Notes: generated from the letters alone by a model not told the origin. 64,000 bases of DNA from Tipula vernalis (GCA_958295665.1 OY282560.1:45198333-45262332); one strand, 5' to 3'; positions 1-10,930 are shown, numbered from the stretch's first letter. Made by a program: numbers and translations.

Positions 1-83
1 TTTCCTTAACGGCCAGTCTTCTTACCCCTATATTTATATTTTCATTAATTACGCCGTGCTAATCTCCCGAGACCTCTGTGACC

Positions 84-1862
84 ATGGAGGCTGAACATTT
101 GTCGCCGGACGAGTTCGAAATCGAATGCGAAGTTAGGCATTTGAAAGGTAGTCCTATTAACCGGCTGCAATTATTGAAAGCTGCTTTTATCAATGAAAGC
201 AATAATCCTGTCTTAAAACCTTTCCGACCCCATGGAGCCGCTTGCCGCAACCCTAAGCGGGAAATCAACAAATGCCAAATTAAATTGCAGAACCATCGAG
301 ATTGGGTAGCCAGTTTTGACCCCCAGAATAAACCTACAGCAGCGGCGACGCAGATAATCGAGGCCCGAGTTATTCACGTGATTGAGCGCCTGAGACGGTT
401 AACTAACACTAGCCGATCATATAAAGCCCAGGCGAAGACGCTCACAGAAAAGAGTCAACTCATGTTAGTAGCGGTGCAGGGCATCATGCAAGGCGACGCG
501 AATTTAGAGGAATCCCTAACCCAACTCAGAGAGTCAGAAGGATTTGAACCAGAGGAATTGTCTTCTTCTGAAGAAGAGGATGCGGGGAACAAATTCACCA
601 GTGATGTCTTTGAGTTGAAAGTAGCAAATCCAACTGACTCGTTATCACGGGAGCTCGAGACAGGTGGCGACGACGAGGGACGAAGGGATTCGGGTCAAGC
701 CCCGCATCCCCTGTCTTCCACCATGCGCCCTACCCCACCCCACGAAAACGCTAAGAAAGACGATAAAGTATCCCTCCCTCCGGGTGCCTCAAATCTTCTT
801 GCTCCCGCCACCGAGGCAGCAGGAGCACTCACATATGTAAGAGGGACGGGACGCGGTAGCACTCACCTGGGCCAGTGCAAAATTTCCTTTGATGGCTCCG
901 GAGACGGGTTACCCGTGGAACGATTCCTTTTCCGGATCGAGCATTTTGCGCGGGTCTACCGCCTGACCCTGGAAGACTTACGGGATGAATTGGGATGTGT
1001 CTTGAAAGGGAACGCCTCCAACTGGTATTGGTGCTACTTAGAGCGGAACCCCATGTCTTCCTGGTCCGCAGTGAAAGCAGCGTTGATAGCCGCCTTTCAG
1101 GACCGTCGTACTGATCCCGATATCAAACGGGTTATAGAAAATCGGAAGCAAAAGAAGTCTGAATCTTTCCGCGATTTCTATAACGAAATCATGACCCTCA
1201 CTCTGCAATTTCGAGTGCCTTTGGAAGAGCCGGAAATCTTGCACATCTTACGGTCCAATATGAGACCTGGACTCCAGGTAGCGTTGGCAGGGAAAACCAT
1301 CCCTTCCATAAACAGTTTGGTCCAACGCAGTTTGGCTTTAGAAGATGTGTGGCGACGCAACCGATATGATCCCGAGTTGGGATGCCTCCAGCGGGGTATC
1401 CATGAACTAACCTTGGAGAGCCCTAATGTCCCGTATCCAGAGGAGATCCAAGATCAATTCCCTAAGCGGTCGAATTCCCCTGGCCTCATGAATCAGGAAG
1501 AGATTTGCGCCTTTAATGATCCGAAGGCTCCCAGGCGAGTCAACTTTGCCAATGCCTCAAATACTCCCAGTAAACCCGAAGGTGATTCCAATCTCAGTAT
1601 CTGCTGGAATTGCCAGGATATTGGGCATACCTTTATTAACTGTCCCGAGGCGGTTACCAAAATATTTTGCTTTGGATGTGGTAGGCCAGGCATATTAAGA
1701 CCAAACTGTTTCCGATGTTCGGGAAACGGGCTGTCGAGGCTGCGCCCCCCTGGGAGAGCGCCCCCTCGAGTATTGATGCATCCCAACGCAGAGGGACCCG
1801 AGATCGGAACAGCGCTATTTGGCGACCGGACCAAAACCCCGATATCGCACCCCGCAAATTAA
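84..1862 (+). CDS. gag: Gag polyprotein of Gypsy element (592 aa)
   Basis: This is the structural protein of the retrotransposon particle, acting in cytoplasmic capsids that package the element RNA. I take the ATG at 84 because it sits in a good context (accATGg); the frame is open upstream to a GTG at 78, but that is not a eukaryotic start. Residues about 265-425 look like a retrotransposon Gag capsid domain (KISFDG start, then W-rich stretch and DRRTDPD). Residues 507-520 form a CCHC zinc knuckle (C507, C510, H515, C520). A second cysteine cluster (C529, C532, C542, C545) has no histidine. The C-terminus overlaps pol, and the frameshift heptamer falls two codons after C545. The N-terminal third is charged and I recognise no domain there. 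Confidence 0.88.
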   Translation: MEAEHLSPDEFEIECEVRHLKGSPINRLQLLKAAFINESNNPVLKPFRPHGAACRNPKREINKCQIKLQNHRDWVASFDPQNKPTAAATQIIEARVIHVIERLRRLTNTSRSYKAQAKTLTEKSQLMLVAVQGIMQGDANLEESLTQLRESEGFEPEELSSSEEEDAGNKFTSDVFELKVANPTDSLSRELETGGDDEGRRDSGQAPHPLSSTMRPTPPHENAKKDDKVSLPPGASNLLAPATEAAGALTYVRGTGRGSTHLGQCKISFDGSGDGLPVERFLFRIEHFARVYRLTLEDLRDELGCVLKGNASNWYWCYLERNPMSSWSAVKAALIAAFQDRRTDPDIKRVIENRKQKKSESFRDFYNEIMTLTLQFRVPLEEPEILHILRSNMRPGLQVALAGKTIPSINSLVQRSLALEDVWRRNRYDPELGCLQRGIHELTLESPNVPYPEEIQDQFPKRSNSPGLMNQEEICAFNDPKAPRRVNFANASNTPSKPEGDSNLSICWNCQDIGHTFINCPEAVTKIFCFGCGRPGILRPNCFRCSGNGLSRLRPPGRAPPRVLMHPNAEGPEIGTALFGDRTKTPISHPAN

Positions 1863-4800
1863 ACGAAATACGCACACCGCATCCCTTTTCCTTCGCACCT
1901 CCCAACCCCTCGAAAGCCACCGTAGTAGGAAAGGAGTGGACCCAAATGCGAGAAAGAGTGCCAAGCTCTAGCAATACAGTTACTCCCCATTACTCATCCC
2001 GCTTACTCCGCTCTAAGATATACTGGGAACACCGGCGACGTAGTAGAGCCCGTATACTTGCTTCTATACTGTTAGATAACCCAAATGATTCAAGACCATA
2101 TGCCTCCGTCCTTGTTAATGGAGTGACTTATCAAGGGCTTCTGGACAGCGGAGCCAGTGTCAGTGTATTGGGTCGCGGATCCGAAAAATATTTGATGGAT
2201 TCTGGGATCAAATTCCACAGCTTTCCGTCCCATATTAACACAGCGAGTGGTCAGCCGCAACGGGTTTTGGGATTTATTAATGCCCTTATTAAATTCAATA
2301 ACGTCTCCCATAATTTACTTCTGTACATAGTTCCGTCTTTAGAACAGCCTCTCTATCTCGGGATTGATTTTTGGAACCGCTTCGGTATTTTCCCAAAAAT
2401 CGCGTCCCTGGGTACAGCTAATACTGGGTCTGAACGACCGGCCGAAGCGAAATACCACCTTTTATCCTGTAGGGATCAATCAGTTTTGAACCAGATCAAG
2501 GAGCTTTTCCCCATGAGCTCTAAATTGGGTTTGGGCAAAACGTCCTTGGTAACCCATCACATCGACGTCGGAATCGCTAAACCCGTGAAACAAAGATTCT
2601 ATGCCGTTTCGCCGGCCATACAAAGCTTAATGTACGGTGAATTAGACCGTATGCTATCCCTAGGAGTGATAGAGGAATCACAAAGTTCATGGTGTTCCCC
2701 AGTCACATTGGTGCGTAAAGGATCGGGTAAAGTTCGCTTATGCCTGGATGCACGAGAACTAAACAAGGCCACCGTCAAGGATGCATATCCGCTGCCTCTC
2801 ATCAACGGGTTGTTGGGGCGTTTGGATCAAACCCGATTTATTTCGGCCATTGATTTAAAAGACGCCTTCTGGCAGATACCACTCGACCCACAATCCCGCG
2901 ATAAGACGGCTTTTACGGTACCTGGACGGCCTCTGTACCAGTTCAACGTAATGCCTTTCGGCTTATGCAACGCGCCGCAGACGCTTTGTCGCTTGATGCA
3001 CAAAGTTATACCCCACCAGTTGCACGATAAAGTGTTCGTGTACCTCGATGACCTTTTGGTTACTTCTGCTACCCTAGCGGAACATTTTGTGCTATTGAAA
3101 GAGATTGCTCGCCTCCTTGAAACGGCTGGTCTGACTATAAACCTTGAGAAAAGTAAATTCGTGTTAAAGGAAGTTGATTATCTAGGTTATATTGTCGGCG
3201 AAGGGTGCCTACGCACCAATCCGGACAAGTGCAAAGCTATTCTGGAGTATCCCGTTCCAAAAACTACTAAACAGATTCGGCGCTTTCTGGGTATGTGCGG
3301 ATGGTACCGTCGTTTTATCCCTAACTTTGCTTCTCTGGCTGCCCCTCTTACTGATCGCACTGGAAAATCGCAGAAAATAGTGTGGTCCTCCGTTGCAGAT
3401 TCGGCATTTAACGCTTTAAAACGCTCTCTATCATCGGCTCCTGTCTTAGCTAACCCGGATTATAGCAAGCCTTTTTACATCCAGTGCGATGCTAGTGCCG
3501 TGGGCGTGGGCAGTGTTCTATTTCAGTTGGATTCCGAGGGTAATGAGCGACCTATTGAGTTTATTTCTCATAAGCTTAATTCGGCGCAGCGCAATTACTC
3601 AGTCACTGAACTAGAATGCTACGCCGCGATACTCAGTGTACAGAAGTTTCGGCCGTATGTTGAAGGGTATCCTTTTGTCATCTATACCGATCATGCCAGC
3701 TTAAGATGGTTGATGAATCAAAAGGATCTGTCCGGGCGCTTGGCTCGCTGGAGTCTTAAGCTACAAGCTTTCGATTTCCAAATCGGCTACCGAAAAGGAT
3801 CGGTAAACGTTGTGCCAGATGCGTTGTCTCGGAGTTTTTACGATGAAACCCAGCCTAGTAAGGAAGATTCGAAAGACCCGAGCAGTATCGATTGCAATGG
3901 CCGGTCTGGTGGTGGTCAGGCCCCGTCAAATCTCTTAGATGCTTCAGTAAATTCTTTATCACCTGCACAGACTTCGGTGCCAGTGTTGCACATTGATCTC
4001 TCCTCACCATCATTTCAGGATCCCGAATATATTGACCGAATTAATAAAGTCAAACAGTTGGGTAGTGCTGAACATAATCTTAAAGTTCAGGGGGACAAAT
4101 TATTAATAGCCTCATCTTATGGAATTAATTACCTTGATACCAATGTTCCTATCTGGAGATTGGTCATTCCTCATTCTTTGACCGAGAATCTCATCGAGCA
4201 GGCCCACAACCCTCCTACTTCAGCACATTTAGGCGGTAGCAAAACACTTGAACGACTTCAGCGACAATTTTACTGGCCACGAATGGCAAGCCAAGTGAAG
4301 ACGTACGTGGCTAGCTGCACTAAATGTAAAATGAATAAGGCTGTGAATTTCTCCACCCAACCAGTCATGGGAGCAGCTGTAGTGTCTACCAGACCCTTTC
4401 AAAAACTGTTCGTGGATTTCCTTGGCCCTTATCCTCGTTCTAAGCGGGGGAACTCCTATATTGTCATTGTGCTTGATCATTTCTCTAAATTCGTTTTGGT
4501 AAAACCTTTGCGTGAAGCCTCTGCTTCGGCGTTGTGTAATTTTCTCGAGAATGAAGTCTTCCTAATGTTCTCCGTACCTGAGGTGGTAACTTCCGACAAT
4601 GGCAAGCAATTCACATCAAATCTGTTCAAAGAATTATTATCGAAATATGGAGTTTCTCATTTTCGCACTCCCGTTTATTCCCCACAGAGTAACGCGTCTG
4701 AACGCGTCAATCGAACTTTATTGTCCGCTCTGCGTGCATATGTGACCGATCATGACCATAACGAGTGGGATAAGTACTTGCAAGAGATAGCTGCTGCTCT

Positions 4801-5236
4801 GCGCAACGCTGTTCATGATACCCTGTCGTGTTCCCCTCATTATGTCGTGTTCGGGCAACATATGTCATTACACGGTACCGATTATGCGCTACGTAGATTG
4901 TTGGATGGAAGTGATGCAAGTGAATTACAGGTTGTATCTAAACCTGATCATCTTAATTTGCTTAAAGACCGCATCCAACATTATCTAAAGGTGGCTCATG
5001 AAAATAGCGCTAAGCGATATAATCTTCGTAGCACCCAACGTATATTTCAGCTTGGCCAGCCCGTCTTTGTTCGATCGTTTGCGTTGAGTGATGCCTCTAA
5101 TAAATTTTCAGCTAAACTAAGCCCCAAATTCAAACCTGCTGTAATTTCTGGTAAAGTCGGTTCAGTCGCTTATCAGTTACAGGATTCTTTCGGTAAGGCC
5201 TTAGGTACGTTTCACGTCAAAGATATCAGGGCGTGA
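1715..5236 (+). CDS. pol: Pol polyprotein: protease, RT, RNase H, integrase (1173 aa from first ATG)
   Basis: The polyprotein copies the RNA into DNA and integrates it. Visible landmarks, numbered from the ATG at 1715: retropepsin active site D144-S-G-A; RT first aspartate D380 (AIDLKDAF) and YLDD at 443-446; RNase H D592 (QCDAS) with the downstream ELECYAA and YTDH motifs; integrase zinc site H831, H838, C868, C871; integrase core D901, D961, E996, that is D-x59-D-x34-E. The C-terminus has a GPY/F-like segment (KLSPKFKPAV). The ATG at 1715 is probably not used: the frame is -1 to gag and entry is best explained by frameshifting at 1721-1727. All catalytic residues I looked for are present and there is no internal stop, so the copy may be functional. 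Clade within Ty3/Gypsy not assigned. Confidence 0.92.
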   Translation: MFGKRAVEAAPPWESAPSSIDASQRRGTRDRNSAIWRPDQNPDIAPRKLNEIRTPHPFSFAPPNPSKATVVGKEWTQMRERVPSSSNTVTPHYSSRLLRSKIYWEHRRRSRARILASILLDNPNDSRPYASVLVNGVTYQGLLDSGASVSVLGRGSEKYLMDSGIKFHSFPSHINTASGQPQRVLGFINALIKFNNVSHNLLLYIVPSLEQPLYLGIDFWNRFGIFPKIASLGTANTGSERPAEAKYHLLSCRDQSVLNQIKELFPMSSKLGLGKTSLVTHHIDVGIAKPVKQRFYAVSPAIQSLMYGELDRMLSLGVIEESQSSWCSPVTLVRKGSGKVRLCLDARELNKATVKDAYPLPLINGLLGRLDQTRFISAIDLKDAFWQIPLDPQSRDKTAFTVPGRPLYQFNVMPFGLCNAPQTLCRLMHKVIPHQLHDKVFVYLDDLLVTSATLAEHFVLLKEIARLLETAGLTINLEKSKFVLKEVDYLGYIVGEGCLRTNPDKCKAILEYPVPKTTKQIRRFLGMCGWYRRFIPNFASLAAPLTDRTGKSQKIVWSSVADSAFNALKRSLSSAPVLANPDYSKPFYIQCDASAVGVGSVLFQLDSEGNERPIEFISHKLNSAQRNYSVTELECYAAILSVQKFRPYVEGYPFVIYTDHASLRWLMNQKDLSGRLARWSLKLQAFDFQIGYRKGSVNVVPDALSRSFYDETQPSKEDSKDPSSIDCNGRSGGGQAPSNLLDASVNSLSPAQTSVPVLHIDLSSPSFQDPEYIDRINKVKQLGSAEHNLKVQGDKLLIASSYGINYLDTNVPIWRLVIPHSLTENLIEQAHNPPTSAHLGGSKTLERLQRQFYWPRMASQVKTYVASCTKCKMNKAVNFSTQPVMGAAVVSTRPFQKLFVDFLGPYPRSKRGNSYIVIVLDHFSKFVLVKPLREASASALCNFLENEVFLMFSVPEVVTSDNGKQFTSNLFKELLSKYGVSHFRTPVYSPQSNASERVNRTLLSALRAYVTDHDHNEWDKYLQEIAAALRNAVHDTLSCSPHYVVFGQHMSLHGTDYALRRLLDGSDASELQVVSKPDHLNLLKDRIQHYLKVAHENSAKRYNLRSTQRIFQLGQPVFVRSFALSDASNKFSAKLSPKFKPAVISGKVGSVAYQLQDSFGKALGTFHVKDIRA
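1721..1770 (+). promoter_or_regulatory. -1 ribosomal frameshift signal (GGGAAAC heptamer plus hairpin)
   Basis: The heptamer GGGAAAC (1721-1727) is positioned in the gag frame as G GGA AAC, the X XXY YYZ arrangement, and the -1 frame is exactly pol. After a 6 nt spacer a hairpin can form: TCGAGG (1734-1739) pairs with CCTCGA (1764-1769), and GCGC (1742-1745) pairs with GCGC (1758-1761). The same heptamer is used by several retroviruses. Whether a pseudoknot forms cannot be judged by eye. Confidence 0.8.
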
Positions 5237-7080
5237 TACCAACGCATTCTACACATTCTAAGGATGCGGCGATCTCTAAAGGTCTGCCGTTCGGCTTCCT
5301 CGTTTTGTCTTGCCCGGCTTTTGAGACTCATCTAGGGTGTGGGACGTCCCCACGTTTGTTACGCCAGTCAATTGGCGTACCTCCAATTTTCTTAAGTCAT
5401 CGCCTATCTTACCTGTACTATACGTACTGTCCACATTCTTTCCCATGGTTGTTGGTATTGCAAACAACAAATTATCTGTCTGCCTAAAACAGATAATAAA
5501 TTCCTATCTCATGTGACTACTTGTGCTCAATTAGGTCGAGCATTCCTCTACGGAAATCAAGCAAGTCAGCGATATATCAACGCATGAGAATTTTCATTTT
5601 TCTGAGTTTCACGAAGCTCATTTTTCACTTGGGTTCTTATCTTTTTAATTTTTTTTGATATTACCAAGTACACATTTTATAATCTAATTTTCTAATTCCT
5701 TTTTATGCTGATGCATTTTTTTTTTTTTCTCTTCTGATGTGGGCGATTGACGACCGACGTGCATAGCGTGGTTTTTTTTTGGAGTCAAGTGTTTGAGCTC
5801 GAGTAAGTCGGGTTGTGCTTTTATTTATTTTTTTTTTTTATTTTTTTTATTTTTTTTTCGGTTAATATTTGGTGTACGAATATGAAGTAGAGTTTATATT
5901 TTTGCAACGAAATTTTTTTTATATTTACTCACAAAAAAAAAACTAAAATAAATAAATAATAATAGTAACCATAAAGAAATACTAAACAGTTTCAAGTTTA
6001 ATTTCCGTTTTAAAACTTAAGTGATTTTATTGTGGTTTATTGTGTAGTTTAAAATTAGGTTCTTCTTAAGAGGAATTAAAAGCTGTTTTTATGTTGTTTT
6101 ACTGGTGAATTTCATTAATTAAATTAATAATACTTAAACTTGCATATATAATTAATTATTATACAGTTTATTACTAGTGTTTTTATATTATTTACTATTA
6201 TTAATAGAATTTAAATATTTACTTACAAAAAAAAAAAACTAAAATAAATAAATAATAATAGTAACCATAAAGAAATACTAAACAGTTTCAAGTTTAATTT
6301 CCGTTTTAAAACTTAAGTGATTTTATTGTGGTTTGTTGTGCAGTTTAAAATTAGGTTCTTCTTAAGAGGAATTAAAAGCTGTTTTTATGTTGTTTTACTG
6401 GTGAATTTCATTAATTAAATTAATAATACTTAAACTTGCATATATAATTAATTATTATACAGTTTATTACCAGTGTTTTTTTTATATATTATTTAATATT
6501 ATTAATAGAATTTAATTTTAAAGTAGTATTGTAAGTATTTTAAACAACTACAACTTGTTGTACAAAGTGCATTTAAAATCATTCAATCAATTGAAATTGA
6601 TTTTTTTAAATAGTTTTATGTATATTTACATAGTTGGTGAAATAAAAAAAAAATAGTTTGTGCGTCGATACATTTTTAATTCACCTAACCATCTCGAATT
6701 TCAACATACAAAATCAGAATATGTTGGTTCATTGAATAAAAAGAATACCGTTACACAAGCAGATACCTACTGCTACTTACTTTACGGTTTTTGGATTTTA
6801 ATTTTGGGACATTAACCGTTTTGTTTGGCTTTGTAAGCTCGTCGCAGACAATACACAAAAATAGAAGACAACGAAAAGTGGAAAGACGTAAGCATATTAT
6901 AAATTAAAATTCAAAGAAAAAATAAAATTTGAAAATTTATTCAAATTTTTGTTTAAGTATATTTGTATTTGTGAGTTGTTGCGTTGTGCGCACCATAAAA
7001 ATGAAAATTGAAATGAAAATATAAAACTTATAATTTAGTTATAATTGTAAACCTTAAACTTGAAAATTTTATTATTAAGA
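5237..7080. other. AT-rich region after Gypsy pol; probable 3' UTR/LTR plus duplicated AT DNA
   Basis: No supported gene. The first few hundred bases are less AT-rich and contain small dyads (ACGCCA ... TGGCGT near 5360-5377), consistent with a 3' UTR or LTR, but the LTR cannot be delimited because its 5' partner is outside the window. From about 5500 the DNA is T-runs and A-runs. The 294 bp duplication is listed separately. Confidence 0.4.
5921..6510. repeat. 294 bp tandem duplication, two copies
   Basis: The segment 5921-6214 is repeated at 6215-6510 with few differences (an extra run of A at the start, and cactagtg versus ccagtg near the end). Both copies are non-coding and AT-rich. Confidence 0.85.
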
Positions 7081-7504
7081 TGGCGAGATAAGCCCCATTT
7101 AGGATGAGTTCAGGACTCTCCTAACCCAGCCCCAAAGCGAGATGTGAGTCGTCGCAATCCACATCCCCGCCTATTCCATTCTCCCACATCCTGCCTCCTT
7201 CCCTTCCCGCGGTTCAACTAGATCCGTGCCATGTTCCTGGCAAACCCCACGCCTTTCCCCTGAGCCTTAGCCGGCCAATGACCGCCCAGGAACAACAAGT
7301 GGCATGGATATCTGCTAACGGAGTGACTTCACGTCCATTTCGTTACAATATTAAAACCAAAAATACCAAAACATATTAATTGGCCAGTCTATAATGAAAG
7401 ACTTTATGATAACGTAACTGGTCTACAGACCAACATCAACTCTATTGAGGCCAATTATTGATGCCTACCACTCAAGCTAACCCCTGGGTCGTATTAGGGG
7501 GACA

Positions 7505-8779
7505 ATGGACGTTCCTTGGTGGAACCACACCCTGGAAACCAAAAGACGAGAGGTTCGTAAACTTTTCAACAGGACTAAGAGGACAAACGATTGGACAACC
7601 TATCGAATATCTCTTACCCAGTATAACGTCGCTCTTAGGAAAAGCAAGAGGTCGAGCTGGAGAGACTTCTGTGAAAAAATAGATAGGCTGCCTGCAGCTT
7701 GTCGACTCCAGAAGGCACTCTCCTTGGACCACAGAAATCCGTTGGGTTCTGTAAGGAAACCGAATGGAGAGACAACTACATCCAGGGAGGAAACTCTCGA
7801 ATGCCTGGTGAAAGGTCACTTCTCAGAGTGTACTGTCCTTGGAGGCAAGGAGACCTCGATGTAGACAGTGTGCATCCCTACCTGATTCCAAGGGAAGTTT
7901 ACAGGTTCTCAAGAGATACCTTCACTTCCGGAAAAATAAAATGGGCCGTCAATTCCTTTGGTCCCTATAAATCGCCGGGACGGGAATTTATATATCCTGC
8001 ATTTTTACAGCAAGGCCTACAAATAATGTTGATTTATTTGATTAGACTCTTTAGAGCCAGCTACAGCTTACAATATGTTCCAAGAAGCTGGAGCGAGGTG
8101 CGGATGATTTTTATCCCGAAAACGCCAACATGCATATCAGACTGGAAGATCGACAGAAACAGCGTTCCACGAGCTGACAACAAATATCGAAGATACACTT
8201 CGGAATAAAGTGGTTTTGTTATGCTCCTTCATCGATATTCAAGGGGCTTTTGACAATACCAAGTTCGAAATGATTCAAGAACAAGCACATGCAAAGGGAA
8301 TAGACTCCTCCACCATAGGGTGGATAATCAATATGCTTAGAAACAGGAGGATAACGGCCTCCTTTGGTGATAAAACCATCACACAGAGTTCTATCACCCC
8401 TTTTATGGCTACTCGTGATGGATGGACTACTTATAAGATTACCTACGCGGACGATCTAGTCTTAATGGTCAGGGGGAAATTCGAGAGTACAATAGCGGAA
8501 CGTATGCAATATGCCCTCGAGTTGGTAAGCGACTGGTGTATTGAGACGGGCCTTAGAGTAAACCCCAACAAAATTATTTGTATTTTCTTTACAAATCGAA
8601 GGAAAACCATTTTCCCATGTCTATCTCTAAATGGGCAAATTCTCCAAATTGCGGCGGAGGTTAAGTATCTGGAAGTGATAATTGATCAGAAACTGACATG
8701 GAACCCATTTTTAAAATATATCACAAACAAGGCAAATAGGGCGCATTTCACTTGCCAAAGAATGATTGGCAAAACGTGA
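7505..8779 (+). pseudogene. LINE reverse transcriptase, frameshifted and internally deleted
   Basis: Three blocks in two frames: 7505-7864 (RT N-terminus with PWWN and REVRKLFN), about 7860-8150 in another frame (KIKWAVNSF, KSPG, VPRSWSEVRMIFIPK), and about 8150-8779 back in the first frame (FIDIQGAFDN, YADDLVL at about 8443, LRVNPNK, KLTWNP). Relative to related LINE RTs, residues are missing before the second block joins the third, and the PQGG region just upstream of YADD is missing, so the enzyme cannot be active. The YADD aspartates remain. An in-frame TGA follows at 8777-8779. Confidence 0.75.
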
Positions 8780-8893
8780 GCTCTGAATCCCCAAATGGCA
8801 CTTTGGTTATACCCAACCATCGTAAGACCAATAATCTCTTATGCGGCGTTTGTGTGGTGACCTAAGACAGAGCAAAGTGGTGCCTGCACAATA

Positions 8894-9595
8894 TTGGATA
8901 GGATCCAAAGGCTAGTTTGTTTGAGTGTAACGGGAGCAATGAAAACCTGCCCTACAGCTGCTCTTGAGAAGCTCTCACCGCTACACTTGCACCTTAAAAA
9001 AGTAGCTGGTTCAAGGGCAGTCAATCTAAAAATAACATATCAAATTAAAACTTTTAGACCAGGACATAATGGCATCCTGGAGAAATTGAATCTGGACCCG
9101 AAGATACCCGACAGGGAACAAGCGGGGAGTATCATCTCCTCCTTACCCCGGCACGCCTCCGTATGTTACACTGACGGTTCAAAATCAGGGGTGGGTATCG
9201 AACTCTGTATTCCATTGGGTAAAACCACCCCAGCTTTCCAAGCAGAGATATTTGCGATTGAGGTATGTGTGCTTCGATGTCTTACAAAAAAATATAGAGA
9301 AACCGAGATTTACGTAATATCGGACAGCCAAGTGGTATTGCTTGCCTTAGGAGCATCTGTCTACTATTCCAAAATAATCTGGAGCTGCTATCGCAACCTT
9401 CTAGAACTCAGCAGGGAGAATAAGGTAACCCTTTTGTGGTCCCCCGGCCATTCCGATATACAGGGAAACGAGGCGGCAGACCGCTGTGCAAAAGAGGCAG
9501 CGGAGAGCTCTTTCCTTGGCCCCGAGCCTAGTATTGGTTACTCCAAGAGCCATCTGGGAAATGGCATAAGGATATATAATTTTATTAAATCATAG
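8894..9595 (+). pseudogene. LINE C-terminal region with RNase H domain
   Basis: Same frame as the third RT block. RNase H signatures are present in order: YTDGSKSG, AEIFAIEVC, ISDSQV and GHSDIQGNEAAD, so the D, E, D and H/D catalytic positions are retained, although the segment after the first aspartate is short compared with relatives. The reading frame ends at 9593-9595 (TAG) without the usual long C-terminus. It is separated from the RT block by in-frame stops. Confidence 0.75.
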
Positions 9596-10560
9596 TGTGA
9601 TTGGTAAACACACTCGAAACCCTGCGGTTTAAAGCAAACCATATAGCTAAACCCGATCAGGTAGCCTATGCAATAAAACACGATTAACAAGGACTGAGGT
9701 TGGACATTCTGCGTCTAAAGACGAAATCTTCACTAAACTTTTTTTTGCTATATCGCAGCCAATTTCTTTATTTCCCTCTCTGTGAGAAATAAAAATTAAG
9801 AGGTCCGATTCAACAAATCTCGCACAGGCCGCTCAGAAATCTGGATCCGGCATTGAGGTCTACAGATCAAAAATTAAAATATTATATTGTAGGTCCATAG
9901 ACCTAAAACTAAAATTGGTGTACTGAGCTAAAACACAAATGCCTACTGGTTCCAAAATTAAAATAAGTCCACATACCTAAAATTGGAATATGTCTAACAG
10001 ACCTAAAATTAAAATTGGTTGCAGACCTAAAAATAAAATAGGTCTACAGACTTAAAATTTTTAGTCTACAGAAAGGGACATAGTTGCGAATTCAACAAGA
10101 GAGAGACAAACTATGTGAAAAAAAATTAAGGGTGGCAAAATGCGACTCTACTAAGCCAATTAATACAAATCTCAGAGATTTTCTCATATAGTGACATCAT
10201 GGATAGAGGATAAATAAGGCTTCCTTCAAGTACTGGCGTCATAATTAATAATGTTATGAAACGCTAATCGTTTTAGAGCTTTAGTTTATTAAAAAAGCTT
10301 TCCCTTTGCGATATTTTGAAACGCAGCTCCTAGACGACTTTGTTTAAAAGCCTTAATGGAGAACTTACCTAGGCAAAAAATTGATTATATCAAACTGCCA
10401 ATATAACCAAGCTCTACATCAAGTTACAAAAGTCTGGGTATGAATAAAGTTGCTGTATACGTGTTTTTGAACATATAGGAATTTTGTTAATGCAGCAAAC
10501 GAATAAAGGGTCAGATCGCGTATAAAGCAAGATAACATAATTATTAGCTAAAAAAATGTT
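9596..10560. other. AT-rich spacer with degenerate ~30 bp repeats
   Basis: No gene. Between about 9855 and 10072 a loosely repeated motif of the type GGTCTACAGACCTAAAATT occurs six or seven times with variable spacing. The rest shows nothing I can name. Confidence 0.45.
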
Positions 10561-10594
10561 GATAACCTAGTGGAGAGGACCTAATAAATAAATA

Positions 10595-10930
10595 CTAAAA
10601 AGGGTAATGGGTGAAGTGCTGGCAAAAAGCCGATCTTTGTACGCAAACTTTGCGATGGCCTGACATGGAAATAGTTTCAAAGATGGACTAATATTAAACC
10701 CAAATAAGACAATAGTTAAACATTTTACCAAAAGAAGGAATTTTAACATTTCTGAACTATAAGGATAGATGGTGCACAACTAATCTTCAAAGTAGAATTC
10801 AGTACGTTGAAGTTATTTTAGATCAGAAACTGAAGGAGCTCACATCTAATGAAGAATGAAATCGCAATTGGGCGAAAGGAAAACAACTGTATGCACATAT
10901 GTTTAAATGATTAGACTAGAAACCGCTTAT
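10595..10930 (+). pseudogene. Second LINE RT fragment, heavily decayed
   Basis: Short matches to the same region of RT as in the copy at 7505-8779 can be read across shifting frames: LILNPNKTIV around 10690, TKRRNFN around 10730, then VEVILDQKLK around 10808-10840. Stops interrupt every frame. It lies in the same orientation as the upstream copy and may be a separate insertion or a scattered piece of it. Confidence 0.5.

Larger units (their letters stand above)
1..5236 (+). mobile_element. Ty3/Gypsy LTR retrotransposon, internal region, 5' LTR outside window
   Basis: Gag (84-1862) and pol (1715-5236) lie on the same strand, overlap by 148 bases and are both uninterrupted. The order protease, reverse transcriptase, RNase H, integrase in pol is that of Ty3/Gypsy (Metaviridae) elements. 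There is no envelope ORF downstream. The window opens in the 5' leader, so the 5' LTR and primer-binding site cannot be seen, and without them I could not delimit the 3' LTR, which should lie somewhere after 5236. Intact frames and base composition less AT-rich than the surroundings suggest a fairly recent insertion. Confidence 0.9.
7440..9595 (+). mobile_element. Degenerate non-LTR retrotransposon (LINE with C-terminal RNase H)
   Basis: A single degraded ORF2 is spread over several frames. It begins in the linker before RT (PWWN motif at about 7509), continues through RT and ends with an RNase H domain. The RNase H and the PWWN/RKSKR-type RT start suggest the I/LOA/R1-like group, but I cannot fix the clade. 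The endonuclease and ORF1 are not recognisable. The G+C-richer stretch 7081-7330 may belong to the same element but no protein match supports it. The 3' end and tail are not clear. Confidence 0.75.

Noticed and set aside
78..83. GTG start for the first gag
   Set aside because: Eukaryotic initiation is at ATG; the ATG at 84 has a good context (accATGg).
1..5600. Endogenous retrovirus with envelope
   Set aside because: No envelope-like ORF follows pol; the only downstream frame (5233-5487) is short and without signal or membrane features of an envelope.
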